In this document: positions 1-14,300 of the stretch, piece by piece | Position numbering within the stretch: position 1 is the first letter of the stretch | Layout: each line of letters opens with the position of its first letter | Assembly (NCBI RefSeq): GCF_002240355.1 | Contig: NZ_CP016353.1 | Span: 4,875,001-4,939,000, forward strand | Length of the DNA: 64,000 nucleotides | Source: Prauserella marina | Lineage (GTDB): Bacteria > Actinomycetota > Actinomycetes > Mycobacteriales > Pseudonocardiaceae | Direction: 5' to 3' | Translations under genes and position numbers: made by a program | Notes under the pieces: model-generated | Seen by the model: the letters and a program-made list of their open reading frames with translations, nothing else | The model's database searches: none | Told to the model about the DNA's origin: nothing

Positions 1-2316
1 CTCCATGACGTCGGCAACGGTGACCGTGCGCTCCGGCCCCGAGATCACCGTCATCGCCGCCAACTCGCCAGAGACGAGTGGCTCAGCGGCTTCGGTGCCG
101 GTCTTTTCCGGTGCGAGCACCACGCTTCCGGGGTGGAGGGACAGTAGTTCCGCGAGCCGGGACCACGCTCGGTCCGCGTCGTCACGAGCACCCGTCACCT
201 CGACGAAAGAGCCCGGCGTCGATCGGTCCAATCGTTGCGTCGGACGAGTTTCCGCCGCGATGACCGCGCCGACCGCGTCCCGTACCGCCGAGAGCCGTAC
301 CGCCAGTTCGGTCAACGATGTGGTGTCGGTGGGTTTCGCCGCGGCTACGAGACCGGCGGCCTTCGCCGCGGTCACGAGATCTGCGACCAGTGCGTCGGTG
401 TCGCCGATCAGCCGTCCCGGAGTGCCCTCTGCATTGGATCGCATCGTGCTGAACCCAGCCAGCCTGACGTCGATGCGGGCCCGCAGCCGGTCCTTGTTGT
501 CGCCAAGTTCGGAAACGAACGCGTGAGGCGCGTCCTGAGCACGCAGGTCCGCCACCGCGCTCTCGGTCGCCGACAGCAGGACCGTGTCCGCACGCAGCTT
601 TTCGGCGACATCGCGCAGCGCCTGCCGCTGCCGGTTCAGTGCCTCGAACCGGGGCAGGACCGCCTCCAGTGACGGCTCCATCGTCTGCTCTGCCAACGGA
701 CTTCCGACGGCAGCTGTGCCATCGGCCGTCCCGAGTCCGCGTACCGCCCGCTCCAGCTCAAGGCCCAGTTCCGCCGCGATGTTCCAATGGAGAACGGCCC
801 GGTGCCGCGACGTACGGGCCGCTACCTCGTCGCCTCGGATCGACGCGTCGACAGCGCGCAGGGCATGTCCCTTCGCGCCTTGCGTGTCCACGAGAACGTT
901 CCAGGGGTTGTCCGCATCGCTGCCGAGGTGGCCGGTGAGCTGGGACCGGTAGGCGGTCAGGACGTTCAGCACGTGCTCGATCCGGCCCGCCTGGCCCGGC
1001 GCAGCGGCCATCGCCTTACGCAGAAGTGAACCGAGTTCCATTGTGGACCGGTCGATCTCGTCCTCGACGGCACCCGGCACACCACGTTCGCCCCTGCTCG
1101 TACCGACGAACCGGTCTTCCACCGCACGCCGGTGCCGCAGCCGCAGTGCGTTGAGTTCACCGACCCGTTCGAGCACCTGACCAACGGTGAGCGCCGCGCC
1201 GACACCGGTATCGACCAGTTCACCGGGGAGGTCCGACACGAACTCACCTGATGGCAACAGATCCGGCATTCTGGCTTCCGCGATCAGCTCGCGGACCGCC
1301 TGGAATCCTCGCCGCGTCTGCTCCCGGTACCTGGCCACCACCCTCGGCGGTTCACCATTGGCGACCGCCGTGTCGGAACGGCCGATCGCCAGGACCCACG
1401 CGTCGACGGCAGTGGGCAGCGCTTCTCGCAGAATCCGCGCGGAGTGGTGGTAAGCCGAGACGAACGAAGGCCGTGCCGAAGCGGCCGAGTCCAGATCGAC
1501 GGCAAGCGCCTCGGCGGCGGACACCAGCTCTTCCACCGTGGTGCCGCGCCGGAACATGTCGTGCCCCGCCGGAAGCTGGTAGAGACCATCGGCAAGCGAG
1601 GACAGCTCGCGCTCGGCCCGTCCCCCGGGGTCCGCCTGCTGCTCGGCCCGCGCAACGCGCAGCCGCTCCACGGAGGAGACGACCTCGCCCATCGTGCGAT
1701 CGAGGGACCCGAAACTCAGCCCGCCAGACCGCAGCAGCGGCGAGGAAGGCAGGGTCCTCGCGAACTCCGGCGGCTCGGTGACCGGCTGCGCCGCGTATTG
1801 GGCGAGCTGGGCGACGGCGTAGTCCAGCTCCCGCAGGTGCGCCGAGGCGGTCTCCCACGCCTGGTTGGCCTTGTCGCGTATCTCCGCCGCGAAGACCCCG
1901 CCGTCGACGGCGACGACAGCGACGCTGTCGCTCACGAGCTGGAGCGCGCCGTCGGTGCCGAGGACAGCGGCCTCAATCGAGTCCAGTGTGGTCCGGACCT
2001 GCTGGGTCCGGTCAGTCATGGCCGCGCGCCTGCCGTCCAGCTCGTCGAGCACGTCGCGCAGCTCGCTCATGGCCGCGCGAAGGAGACCACCGTCCGGTGC
2101 GGGCGGGCGTTGTTCCCCTGCCAACCGTGCGTCGTCGGCGTCGTCAGTGTCGTCAGCCCAGGTCCTTGCCGCCTCCCGTAGCTCGGCCTGTGCCGCACTC
2201 AACCGCGCGACGTGCCGCAGTACGCCGCCTGCCGTCACCTCGGGCACGAACCGGGTGGCGCTCGCGAGCACAACGTCCTCGGCAACGGCCTTTTCGACGG
2301 AGCGCCCCGACGGCAG
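1..2316 (-). repeat. Large alpha-helical repeat R3
   Basis: Third copy, from LPSGRSVEKAV to the shared end motif VTVADV at the window edge. It is ~400 bp shorter than R1 and R2 because the beta segment present near the end of those copies is missing. A similar beta segment (LRYSKRHDAYRGFVSG) sits instead between M6 and M7, near 3900-4180. Confidence 0.7.
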
Positions 2317-5300
2317 GCCGGAGTGGAGTGCGATCTCGTCGTCGCCGCCCTTACCCGCGACACCGTCCACATAGGCCGACCCCTTGACCTCCGCCCGCAC
2401 CACGTCCGCGTGCTCGGCGAAGTCGTACCCAGCCAGCTCGCGAAGACCATCAGGCAAACGCTCGTTACTCGGCAGCAACCCAGCCAACCACCGAGCGGCC
2501 AAATGCGACACCGACTCCGCCGCGACCTCGTCCTCGACAACCCGCGACTCGGTCAGCCCCTCCGGCCGCGACGTCCCCCGCTCACCCACCGTCACCCAGT
2601 GCGCGACCTCGTGCATCACCCACGTGACCAGGTGAGCCGCCGTCACCCCGTCGCCGACCCGCACCTCAAGCCGGGGCTGCTCCGCACCCTGGTCCCACAC
2701 CAACCGGGCATTCGGGGTGCTCTCGGCAACCACCGACACCGAATCCAGCAACGACGGCACCAACTCCGCCGCCCGGCTCGCAAGGTCACCACCGACGACC
2801 TCGTACAACCCCCGCGTCACCATCGCCTCGACGAACGGACCCACCGCAGCCAGGTCATGCCGCGAACGCACAGCCGAAAGGAAACCGACGTGCTCTCCCG
2901 TCGGCATTCCTCGCCGGATCTCGGCCAGCAGCGCGGAGACGTCCTTGATCGCGAGGTCCGCCTCAGCAAGGGTCGCACCGATCGCCACGGGCTCCTTGTC
3001 CTTGGTACCCGGCCCTTCGTCTGCAGCCAACTCGGCTTCAATCGCCAGCCGCGCACTCCGCGCGAGCTTGCGCAAGCCCGTCACGGCACGGACATAGTCG
3101 GCCCTGTCCTTGTCAGCGACCAGTGCTGATTCGGCCATCCGGTCCGCGAAACCGTCGACATCCGCTGCCCACTTTTCGCCTTCGCGCCGCAATTCCGTAC
3201 GCAGCTCGGCAAGACGCAGCTCATGTTCCGCCAGCAGAGCGCCGTTCACAAGCGCTTCGGAAATGTTCCCTCGCTCCAGGGCGATCCGCTCGTCTCGAAC
3301 CGTCTGACGCCAGCTCGCGCGCAGATCGCGCAAATACAAGGTTTCGGATCGCCATCCGTCCCAACCCGACGAAAGCCTCTCGAATTCGGTCGAGCCGAGC
3401 CGGAGTGGGCGTGGCATCGTCGCATCGTCACCCCAGTGGGGTTCGGATCGCGGCGGCGAGCCCGCCGCGATCGCGAGCCTGCGCAGCGCGATTTCCAGTT
3501 CGATGACGAAGGTGGTCGCGTATTCGCGTCCCACGAAGGACAGTAGCCCGTCGCTCATGGGGGAAGAAATCCGTCCTAGAACGACATTTGCCCTGCGCAT
3601 CGTCAACCAGGCAAGGCCATCGAGATCGGGACGGCCCGCCATGACCTCACGCAAAAGCGAACGCAACCCGCGCACCGCTCGGCGCAGTTCGACGGCGTGC
3701 TCATGCTTCCAGTGTTCGTCCCCGATCCGCGTCAACCACAGATCCAGCCCAGCCACAAACCGTGCGAGCTCCGCCATCACGGTGGCCAGCTCCGGGCCGC
3801 CCAGTGCGCGAACGTCGGCCACAAGGTCACCCGCGGTGGTCCCCGAGACCAGTTGATGCCCCGCCTCGAAGTTCCGCTCGGCGAAGCCGGTGTCGGGGCG
3901 CTGGGGACTTTCGATGATCAGCTCGAACGGCTGAGGCGGGCCACCATCCACACGCAACAACGCCACGGCCGGTCCAAATTCACCAAACCGGACGGCGCTT
4001 TCGGGCCCTGGCGCCGTCAGCATCAAGGGCCCAGTTCCGGAAACGAAGCCGCGGTAGGCATCGTGTCTCTTCGAATACCGTAGCTCTGCTCGCCACAACG
4101 TACGGTTTGGATCGCTCCGCGACCACAGCTCGGCAGTCACCACGTGCTTCAGTCTCGTGGGGAGGATGGAGAGCACGTGATCGCTTGCCGCATCCGCGAC
4201 GCGATAAGTCCAGAATCCGTCGATGCGAGCGAGCTCGCTGACAGCGCGCTTCCAGGCCGCGATCAATCGTGCGCCAAGAGTCGACTCTCGCCACTGGCCG
4301 AAGTCCGGTTCCTCCTGCCAGTGCCAGCCTGGCTGTCCGGAGTGGAGTGCGATCTCGTCGTTGTCGCCCTTACCCGCGACATCGTCCACATAGGCCGAAC
4401 CCTCGGTCCGTTCCCGGACGGTGTCGGCGTACTCGGCGAAGTCGCGTCCCGCCAGTTCGCCGATGTCCTCCGGCAACCGGCCCGCACCCGGCAAGTCCAC
4501 CAGCCACCGCGCGGCCAACCGCGACACCAGCTCCGCCGCGACCTCGTCCTCGACAACCCTCGACGCAGCGAGTCCCTCAGGCCGGGCGGTCCCCCGCTCA
4601 CCGACCGTCAGCCAGTGCGCGATCTCGTGCATCACCCACACCACAAGGTGTGCGACCCGCACACCGGGACCGAACCGCAACTCAAGCCGAGGCAGCTGCG
4701 CGCCCTCGTCCCACACCAACCGGGCGTTGGCGTCGAGCTCGGAATGAAGCTCCGACACCGACCGCAACGCCACGGGCACCAGATCGGCTCCCCGCGCAGC
4801 CAGCTCGCCACCTACCACCGCGTCGAGCCCGAGCGTCGCCAGCGCACCGACGAGCTGCGAGACGTCGGCGAAACTCTCCGCCGAGTCGACCACGCGGACC
4901 AAGTCCAGGTTGGGGTCGACATCGACATCGCGGTCGGGGACGGCTGGGACGACGTCGAGGTCGGCCTCGGGCGCCCTGCGCCTCCGCTCCCGCACTCGCT
5001 GTGCTTCCATCGCCGCGGCGGTCTGACCGTCCAGCGTTACCGGGTCGACGAGATCCTGGTTGCGCGCGTGTGCCAGCGCCACCTCGGCTTCGCGCCATGC
5101 TCTGTCCGCGATGTCCGAGTACCACACGACATCGCGGTGCCCGTGCCTCGTCATGAGGTCGTCGATGGCGGTCTCGGCGTACAGCGCGCTGCCGATCAGC
5201 ATCGAGAACTGGTCCAGCGCGCCGACAACGCTGGCGAACTCCGCGGTGGTGTCGTCGGCGGTGGCCAGCTCCAGTGTTTCGATCTGCTCGACGGCGAGGG

Positions 5301-8300
5301 TCTGCACCTGTGCCACCCGGTTCGCCAGATCGCGAGTAGCGCGCCTGAGTAGGCTCTCCAGCGCCGCCTTCCGGGCACCATCGCCAAGTGCTTCGTCGAG
5401 GTCCGTCAGTCTCGATTCGGCGTCACTGATGCCCCTCCACTCTTCTCGCCGGATCCGGAGCGTCCTCGCTGTCTCCCGCAGCACCCGCAAACCGCTGTCA
5501 AGCGCGTTGTAGCCCCTCCGCACCCCGGCGGCCGGCTGAGCGTCTTCCGCTTGCTCGACCGGCAGTTCGCGCAGCGGATCAGCGGCCACGAGGGCAAGTC
5601 GCCGGATGGCGCGTTCAAGGGAGAGAGCACTGGTCCATGCCTGCTCGGCGCCGACGATGTCGAGCCAGGTGGCAAGCCTGGCGAGCACGATGTCGTCACC
5701 GAGGACCGCCCCTTCGGTGTCCCTGATTTCTTCGGCGAACCGCTGACGGCGGGACAATCCGTTGACGATGAAGTTGGCCGCCGCCATGACCTGTCCGACG
5801 AGCGCGGTCAGCTCAGGCCGCGCGCCGAGAACCGAGGACAGCAACAGCTCTCCCAGCTCATTGAGCAGCCTCGTCGCTTGCTCCGCGACCTGCTCGGCGG
5901 ACTCCACCGGAGAATCCGCTTCCATCCGCTGGACGAGGTGGTCCAGTGCCGCCGCGTAGGCGACGACGTCGGCGACGGTGACGCCTTGTTCTCCGGAAAT
6001 CAGCTCGACGGCGCCGTGCTCGTCGAGCAGTACCCCGACCGGCGTCCCCGAGGCGAGTAGCGATGTCCTCTCGACAACCGGTCCGGCCTCTGCCGGGGTG
6101 TCGTCGATGACCAGCCGACCTGCGAAGCCTTGCCCGACGGTCAGCTCCATCTCGCCGGGTGCGTGCTCACCCACCAGACCGATTCCGGAATCGCGGGTCA
6201 TCAGCTTGACCTGCTCCCCGGCGAAGTCGACGCCCGGAGCCGGTTTCACCGTGCCGAGGTACGCCGCTTCCTGTGCGTCGAACCGCAAGCGGGCGTGCCA
6301 CGAGCCCGGCTGTTCGACGTCCACTACGACACCGGAAGCGGCGGGCGTGACCACGATCGGGTCGTCCTGGTCTCCCGTCCGGTAGAACCACGACGGGCGC
6401 GTCGCGTCGGGCGCATCGGCGGGACCGGTGAAGGGCGACAGCAACATCGCGAGCCGGACCCACGCGTGCTCGGCCTCGTCACGGGCCCGTACCAGCGCCG
6501 CGACGTCAGCGGGATCGCCCAGGCGCAGCAGATCGTCCGCACGGCTCTCCGCCGCGACGGCCTCGTTCAGCACGCCCCGCACGGCGGCGAGGTCCTTCGC
6601 CGCCCCGGTCAGCACCTCGATGTCGGCCTGCGAGATGTCGCCGCCCCTCGTCTCGACGACGAGGTCGGTGGCGAGTGCTTCGGCTTCCTGAATCAACTGG
6701 TCGACGAGTGCGGGCTCTTCGGCCGAACGACCCCCGTGCAGCGTGGCCTCGTGCTCGGCAAGATCTGCACGGAGGTTGCGCTGTCCCTTGCCGATCCCGG
6801 AGACGAACTCCCTCGGCACGTGCATGGCACGCAGATCCACCACGGCACGACCGGTGGCGTTGAGCCGGATCCGGCTCGCCCGCATCGTGTCGATCGTGGT
6901 ACCGAGCCTCGCCTGCAACTGCTCCAGCGCGTCGAAGCGGTCGAGGTGACGCCGCAACGGAGCCGCGACCTGCTCGGCGTCTCCTGGTTCCGGATGGCTG
7001 AGACCGGTGACGGCGGCCATCCCGAGTTGCCGGACCGCGCGCTCCAGTTCCATCCCGATCTCGGCGGCATTGCTCCAGTTGACCACCGCCCTTCGGCGCA
7101 CGGACATCGCCGACCGCTGGTTGCCGCGTTCCGCGGCCATGTCGGCATGGTGGGCGAAGAAGCTCGCTCCCTCGGGGTCGGCGAGGGCATGCCAGGCATT
7201 CGGATCATTGCCGGGGAGATTGATGAGCTGGGACCGGAAAGCCACCAGCGTCCTCAACACGTGGCCGATCCGCGATTCCAGTTCGGGCCTCGCGGCAGCC
7301 GCCTCGCGAAGCCGTGCGTCGAGCTCCCTCACCGACCGCTCGATCGCGTCCTCGACGGCGCCGACCGCGAGCCTGCCGTGCCTGCGATCTTCCGTCGTGT
7401 TGCCGAGGTGGTCCTCGACCGCGCGCCGGTGCCGCACTCGGAGGGCGTCGAGTTCGGTGACAGCCGAGAGCACATCGCCGACGGTGAACACCGGTTCGGC
7501 GATCCTTGGTCCGATGTGGACATTCGGGGAGCCGATGTCGATTCCGAGGAATTCGTCGCCGAAGTCGAAGAGGAAACCGCCGGAGGGCAGCAGATCCGGC
7601 CTGCGAGCCTCGGCAAGAAGCTCGCCGACGGCCTGGTACCCACGTTCAGCGAGCTCCCGGTACCTGGCGACGACATCCGACCGTTCGCTGTTCGCGGTGG
7701 CCTCGTCGGCGAGGGCGACCGACCGCATCCACGCGTCGACGGCGGTCGGCAGCACGTCACGCAGAAGCCGTGCGGCCCGGTCCAGCACCTCGGCGAAAAC
7801 GGGCTCGTCCAAGGCGAGCGTGTTCAGCTCCGTCGCACGTTGCCTTGCCAGCGCGACGAGTTCCTCGGCCTTGGTACCGCGCCGGATCGTGTCGCTTCCG
7901 GCCTCCCGCGAGTAGAGCTCACCGGCGAGCGCGGACAGCGTGCGCAGGTCATTTTCGCTGTGCTCGGCCAGATAACCGGGGGCTTCCACCTTGCCGGTCC
8001 ACTCGGCCCGCGCGACCCGAAGCCTCCCGGCTGAGCCGACGACGGCGCGCCAGGCGCGGTCGAGCGGAGCGGCATCCAGCCCGGCTTCCCGCAACAGCAG
8101 CGACGAGGGTGCCCGCTCCCCGAATTCCGGGGAGGCTGTCGCCGGCTGCTCGGCGAAAACCCCGAGCTGGACGACGGTGTTCTCCAGCTCCCAGGTATGC
8201 GCGGCGCCGACCTCCCAGGCAAGGCCGGCCCTTTCCCGCTTCTCCCGCGCCGCGTCCGTCCTGCCCGCTCCGCGGTCGTCGGCGGCCTCGACCATGAGCC

Positions 8301-11300
8301 GCACGGCTCCGTCGCTGTCGGTCAACGCGGCGAAGATGAGGTCGAGCTGGGTACCGAGCTGCTGGGTCCGGTGAGACATGGCCTCGCGCTGGTCGTGCAA
8401 ATCGCGCAGCAGGGCCCGCAGTCCGGCGATGGCACGGTTGAGCGCGGAGCCGTCCGGCGCGGCCGGGCGTTCGGCGACCGTCACGCCCTCGGTCTCGGCG
8501 AACCAGGCGGTGACCTCGTCCCGCAGATCGAGCCGCGCCATGTTCAACCACTCGACGTGCTCAAGGACGTCTTCGATCATCACCTCGCGCCGAGTGCTGC
8601 TCCCCGCGACGAGAACACCCTCGTCGAAGTCGGCGGCTACCTCGGTGACGGTGCGCCGCGACGGCAGCCGTCCCTCGCCTGGTCGCCGGTCCTGCGAGTG
8701 ATAGACGATCCTGGTGCCCTCGTCGGCACCGGCCAGACCCGTGACGTAGTCGCCGCCGACGGGATGGACGCCGCGCACCTCGGCCACCGTCTGGTCCGGT
8801 TCCCTGAACGCCAGCCGCGCGAAGTCGATGGGCAAGTCGTCGGCGCCGGGAAGGTCGACAAGCCAGCGGACCGCCAGCGAGGACACCGATTCGGCCGTGA
8901 CCTCGTCGCCGAAGACCTCGGCGGGGGAAAGGCCGTGCGGCCGGTGATTCCCGTCCTGGCTCTGGGTTCGCTGCTCGGCGATCACCCAGTGCGCGATCTC
9001 GTGCAGCACCCGCATGACGAGGTGGGCGACCGTGACGTCCTCGCCGACCCGCAGCTCCAGTCTCGGTACCGATTCGCGTGGCTCCCAGACGAGCGCTGCC
9101 CCAGGGCCACGGCCGTCCGGTCCGGTGACGCGCACACCGTCGAGCAGCGGGCCTACCATCGGCTCGGCCTTCGCGGCGAGATCGGCAGGCAAGACCTCGC
9201 CGACTCCCCTGGTCACCAGCGCCTCGATGTAGGGCTTCAGCTCGTCCAGATCCCAAGGCTGGCGGACCTGGGTCGCCAGGCTCGCCGTCCCCGCTGCCGA
9301 GTCGGGGCTGGTCGGGCCGTCTTGCCAGATCGCCGACAGCATGACCCTGACCTTCGCGAGGCCCTGCCCCCCGCCGGACCACAGAAGCTCGTGAAGCATC
9401 GAGGCGTCGGCCGCGTACTCGGCCGCGTCGCTGACCCGCAACTCGGCGTCGACCACCGACCGAGCGAGGCCCGCGAGCCTGCTCAGCCCCGACGCGGCGC
9501 GCGCGTAATCGGCTCTCCCCTCGTCTTCCTCCGTCACGAGGTTGCCGAATCGGGTAGTAAGCCTTTCGACCTTCGAAATCCAGTCCTGAGCTTCGCGCTC
9601 CACCACCGCGCGGCGCTGATCGATATCGATGCGGTAAGTGTCAGCGGTCTGCTGGTCGCCCCCGTTGACGAGGTCATGCCAGATCTGCCACGACTCTCGC
9701 AGCGTCACCAGTTGATGAGCCAGCACATTCCAGGTGGACATGAGTCGCCCGAAGGCAGCCGACCAGAATTGGAGCGACGACGGCATGATGCCTCTCGACA
9801 GCTCGTCCACCGTTTCCGGGAACCGGAAACCGGCGTTGTCGACTCTCCTGCCGGCCAGCTCGACGATGTCCTGAGGAAGCCGGTCGGCACCGAACGCGTC
9901 TCGCAACCCGCGCGCGGTCAACCACTCGGCCAGCTCCGCGGCGGCTTCGGTTCTCGACATCGCGGATTCGGAAAGCCCACCCTGTGCCGCGAAATCCGGA
10001 TAATCCACGACCTGCGAACGCACGGCCTCACGTCCCACCCGCAGCACCAGGTGCGCGACCGTGACTCCGGGGCCGAATCGCAACTCCAGACGCGGCGAAT
10101 CCGCACCCTCGTCCCACACCAGCCGCGCGTCCGAACCGGCAGCCGAAGAGATCTCGCTCGCCGAACTCACCAGCGCGGGTACCAGTCGCGCCGCACCAGC
10201 CGCCAGCGCACCACCAACCGCGTCCTGCAAGGCCAGCACGGCAAGGTCGCTGACCACAGTGGACGTTTCGCGGAACTCGTCCGGCGAATGCACGTCACCA
10301 TCGAGGTCGGTGCCGTCCGCCACCACCGTGACCGGCCGGTCCTCCGTGATCTGGAGCAAGTTGCCGACGGTCGACGCGACCAGACCCTCGTGGACGTCTT
10401 CCCGGTCGAACTGAGCCTCCCTTGCCCGGCGAGTGTTCGCATCGAGCAGGCGCGGATCGACCTCGGACGCGTGGCGGGCGTGAACCAATGCGTTCGCGGC
10501 TTCGTTCCACGCATTGTCGGCGAAGTCGTAATACGGCACGAGATCGCGCTCCGTGATGAGCGCATCCGCCGCGGGTGAGTTGGCGACGATACTGTCGGCG
10601 GTCTCCTCGGCGAGCACGGCATTCGAGATCAGAATCGAGAACTGATTCAGAACCCGTATCGCCCTTGCCCCCGCGTCCCCGCGTTCGGCGAGCTGTTCGG
10701 ACAGTTCCTTCACACCGACATGCAGATGCTGCTTCCAGCGAACAAGTTCCTGGATGCGGATCTCGGCTCCCGAAGCCAGTTTCCTCCGCCGATCGAGGTC
10801 GCCGACGACGTCATCGGTGTCGAACTCGACCACCGTCGAAAGAAACTCGTTCAACTCGGCGCGAGTGGCACGTAGTCGAGCCGCGACGGCTCGCAGGGTC
10901 AGCACGGTGTCGGCGAGGAAATCGAAGTCGTCTCGCGCGTCATCGAACTCCGGCGCGATGCCCGCCTCGTCGCCCGGCGGTTCGACGAGCGGCGTCGCAT
11001 TCGCCGCGAGCACGAGTTGCCTTACCGCGCGCTCAAGGAGAATCCGGTGCGCGGCAGTCTTTCGCTTCGCCTCAGCGAAAGCCGACCTGTCAGCGGGGGA
11101 CTCCATGCCGCTCAGTCCTGCTCGGACAGTACCGACCTCGCGCACCACCTGTGCGATGTACTTTTCGAGTTCCGGCAGGGACGGACGGAGGACCGTCCAC
11201 AACAGATTGATCAGATCCGCGGCGGTTGCCTCGGCGCGCTGCGACAACCGCGGAAGGGGGGTGCTGCCATCGGGCGTCGCCGCGGCGTCGATCGCGACGG

Positions 11301-14300
11301 CCAGCTCATCGAGCTTCGCCGTGAAGGCGACGACGTCCGCCATCTCCACCCTGGCTTCGCCTTCGACAGCCACCAGTTCGACGGTGCCGGTTTCGTCAAG
11401 CAGGTCACGCACGAGCGCACCCGAGGGGAGCCGGTGTGCGGGATCGACGGCCGGTGTCTCGACCGCCCGCGGGAGGATCGCCTCGCTCGCGGTGAAGGTC
11501 CGGCGGCTGCCGTCCTCGGCGATCAGCGCGACGTCGGGTGCCCGCCCGTCGACGAAGCCGATCCCCTCGTTTCCGAAGGTCTCCAGCCGCAACGTCCGGC
11601 CTCGCAACGGATGGCCGGTACCGCCGTAGACCGTCCCCACGTAGGACCAGGTCTGCGCGTCGAATCGGAGTTTCGCTTGCCAGCCTTCGGGCCCGTCGAC
11701 GTCCAGCAGATGCCGGTCGACAAGGGTGACGGTGAGCAGCGCGTCGGTACCGTCCTCGCGGTAGGAAAGGGTCGGTCCGTCCACTCGCCACTGCGCGGCG
11801 GCCGATCCCACCGGGTCGTGCGCGGCCCGGTACAACCGGTCGAACTGGTCCCAGTTCTCCTCCGCCCGGTCACGGAAGCGCACCAGCCCCGCGATGTCCG
11901 CATCCGGATCGTGCGCGCCCGACCACAACGCGGCGGCCTCGAACTCCGCGTACAGCGCGCCCTTGAGTGCGTGCTTCATCAGGTCGACGTGCCGCGCCGC
12001 GGCGGCGAACACAGCGGCACCACCGGACGAAGGTGGTTCCGCGTCGGCGTAAGTCCGCAGGTCGGCGGCCAGCGCCTCGATGTCGCGGATGGCGTATGCG
12101 GTTTCCCAGCCCTCGGGAGCCTGCCCGCGCAAGCGCGAGGTGAGCTGCTCAAGCTGATACCGCAGGGGAACCTGGCGATGATCGATGGTGTCGACGAATT
12201 CCCGAGGAGCGTGCTGGGCCTCCAGTTCGACCACGGTGCGTCCGAGGCCGCGCAACTCCAGTCGCCGCGTGCGCATGTCGACGACGGCTTTCCTGAGTTC
12301 GACAACCGCGTCACCGATGGCACGCAGCCGGGGCGCGAACGGTTCGAGTAGCGGGGCGGCGACCGGTTCCTCGGCGGGCGGCCGAGAAGGCCGCGGGTTC
12401 AGTATTTCCGTGCCGAACTGCCGGATCGCCAGTTCCAGCTCCACACCGTAGGCGGCGGCGGTGTTCCAGTTCAGGACCATCATCCGGCGCAGGCCGATCG
12501 CCATCCTGTGAGCCTGCGACGCCGCGTTCCGCGCCGTGTCCGCGTCCTCGGGGCTCTCGGCGGCCTCGACGCGCGCATCGGCAAGAGCAGCCTGTGCCTC
12601 GGCGGCGTCGAGATGCGCAAGGTGCTCGCTCGCGCTGTCGAGGCCGATGAGCTGCGACCTCAGCATCGCCAGCATTCGCTGCGCGTAGCCGATCAGCCGC
12701 TCCGACTCCGGCTTCAGCGCGGCGGACTTTCGAAGCCAGGCATCCAGCGCCGCGAATTCCCTTTCGAAGGCATCCCTGACCTCGTGCTCGGCCCGCCGGT
12801 CGGCACGCCGGTCGTCCGGCGAAGCCGTGATCCGCCGCTCGACCACCCGCCGATGCCGGATCCGCAGGGCGTTGAGCTCGGTAACCCGCGCCAGTAGATC
12901 GCCCATCGTGAACGGGGTTCCGTCTTCCTTCAGTCCCGCGTGGACGGTCAGGAACTCGGTGGCCAGGTCGGAAGCGGCAGCGCCGGAGGGCAGCAGGTCG
13001 GGACGACGCGCCTCGCCGATCAACTCGCCGACGGCGCGCAGCGCCCGCTCGGCCCGCTCCCTGTACTCGGGGATCGAGGCGAGTTCGCCGTCGAGAATGG
13101 CCTTGTCGACACGTGCGATCGCCGCGACCCACTCCTCGATGGCCTGCGGTACCGCGTCGCCGAGCACGTTCGCGGCACGGCGGAGCTGAGCGGCGTGCTG
13201 CGGGTTGCGCCCGAGGAACGTGGTCAGGTCACGTGCGAGATCTCGCGCCGACGCCGCCAGCCTCTCGGCATCACTGCCACGTCGGACGACACCCTGCTCG
13301 GCGTCATGGCTGTAGATCTTCGCGGCGGAACCGTCCAGAACTTTGCGCTCAAGAACAAGCATCTCCGGGGGATACTGTTCCAACTGAATGTTCGCCAGGT
13401 GCCTGACACGTAGCCGCCACAGGTTCTCCACGCGCTGGCCGAACCGGGCGACCGCGGAGCCGAGATTGCCGAGATCAACCGCGAGCGCGCCGACGAGCGG
13501 GGAGGTGCCCGAGTTCTCCTCGAACTCCGGCGAGGTCGTAGCGGGATAGCGTGCGGCGAGGGCGATCCTCACGACGGTGTGCTCAAGCTCCGTGGCATGG
13601 CTGGCGGCGCGCAACCAGCGCGCTGTCGCCTGCGCGCGAAGATCGGCGGCGTACTCGGGGTTGTCGTCGGCCAGCTCGTCGACGGCGGCGACCGCGAAGT
13701 GCATCGCCCCGTCTTCGAGGCCGCGCAGTGTTTCGACGGTTTCGCCAAGCTCGGCCTTCGCCGTCACGATCAAGTAGTCGAAGCCGGTACGTCCGTACTC
13801 GACCTTGTCGTCGGCCTTGCGCCGGGCGCTGATGTCGTCGAGCAGGCGCCTCAGCTCGACGGCGGCCGTGTTCAGCGACACGTCGGATGGGACGAGCGGG
13901 CGCTCACCCTCGGCGAATTCCTCGCCGTCGACGGCGAGGAACCACCTCACGGCGGCGTCCTGGTACTCGATCCGCGCGGTGTTCACCCGCTCGACGTGCC
14001 GCAGCAAGTCGAGCACCGTCACGTCGGCGGCGGTGTCGGTGCGGTTGGCGAGCACGACATCCTCGAAGCCCGCTCCCACCTCCTCGACGGTTCGCCCCGA
14101 AGGCAACGGCTCAGCGCTCCATGGCGAGTGGCCCGAGTGGAAAGTGACCGTGGTGTCGGCGTCGGCGTCCGTCAGCCCGCTCACATAATCGCCGTCGACG
14201 GGGTTCTCGTCGCGAACCTCGTCGGAGACGTCGCCGGGGCCGCGCCTAGCCTGCTCGACGATGTCGGAAGGAAGCGCGTGCTCACCCTGCTTGTCGAGCA

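Noticed and set aside
8197-10578. 793-codon plus-strand open frame (and others such as 13579-16248, 19102-21354, 21454-23577)
   Set aside because: Antisense shadows of the giant minus-strand gene. Their translations are Arg/Pro/His-rich with no domain, while the minus frame gives conserved repeats and motifs.
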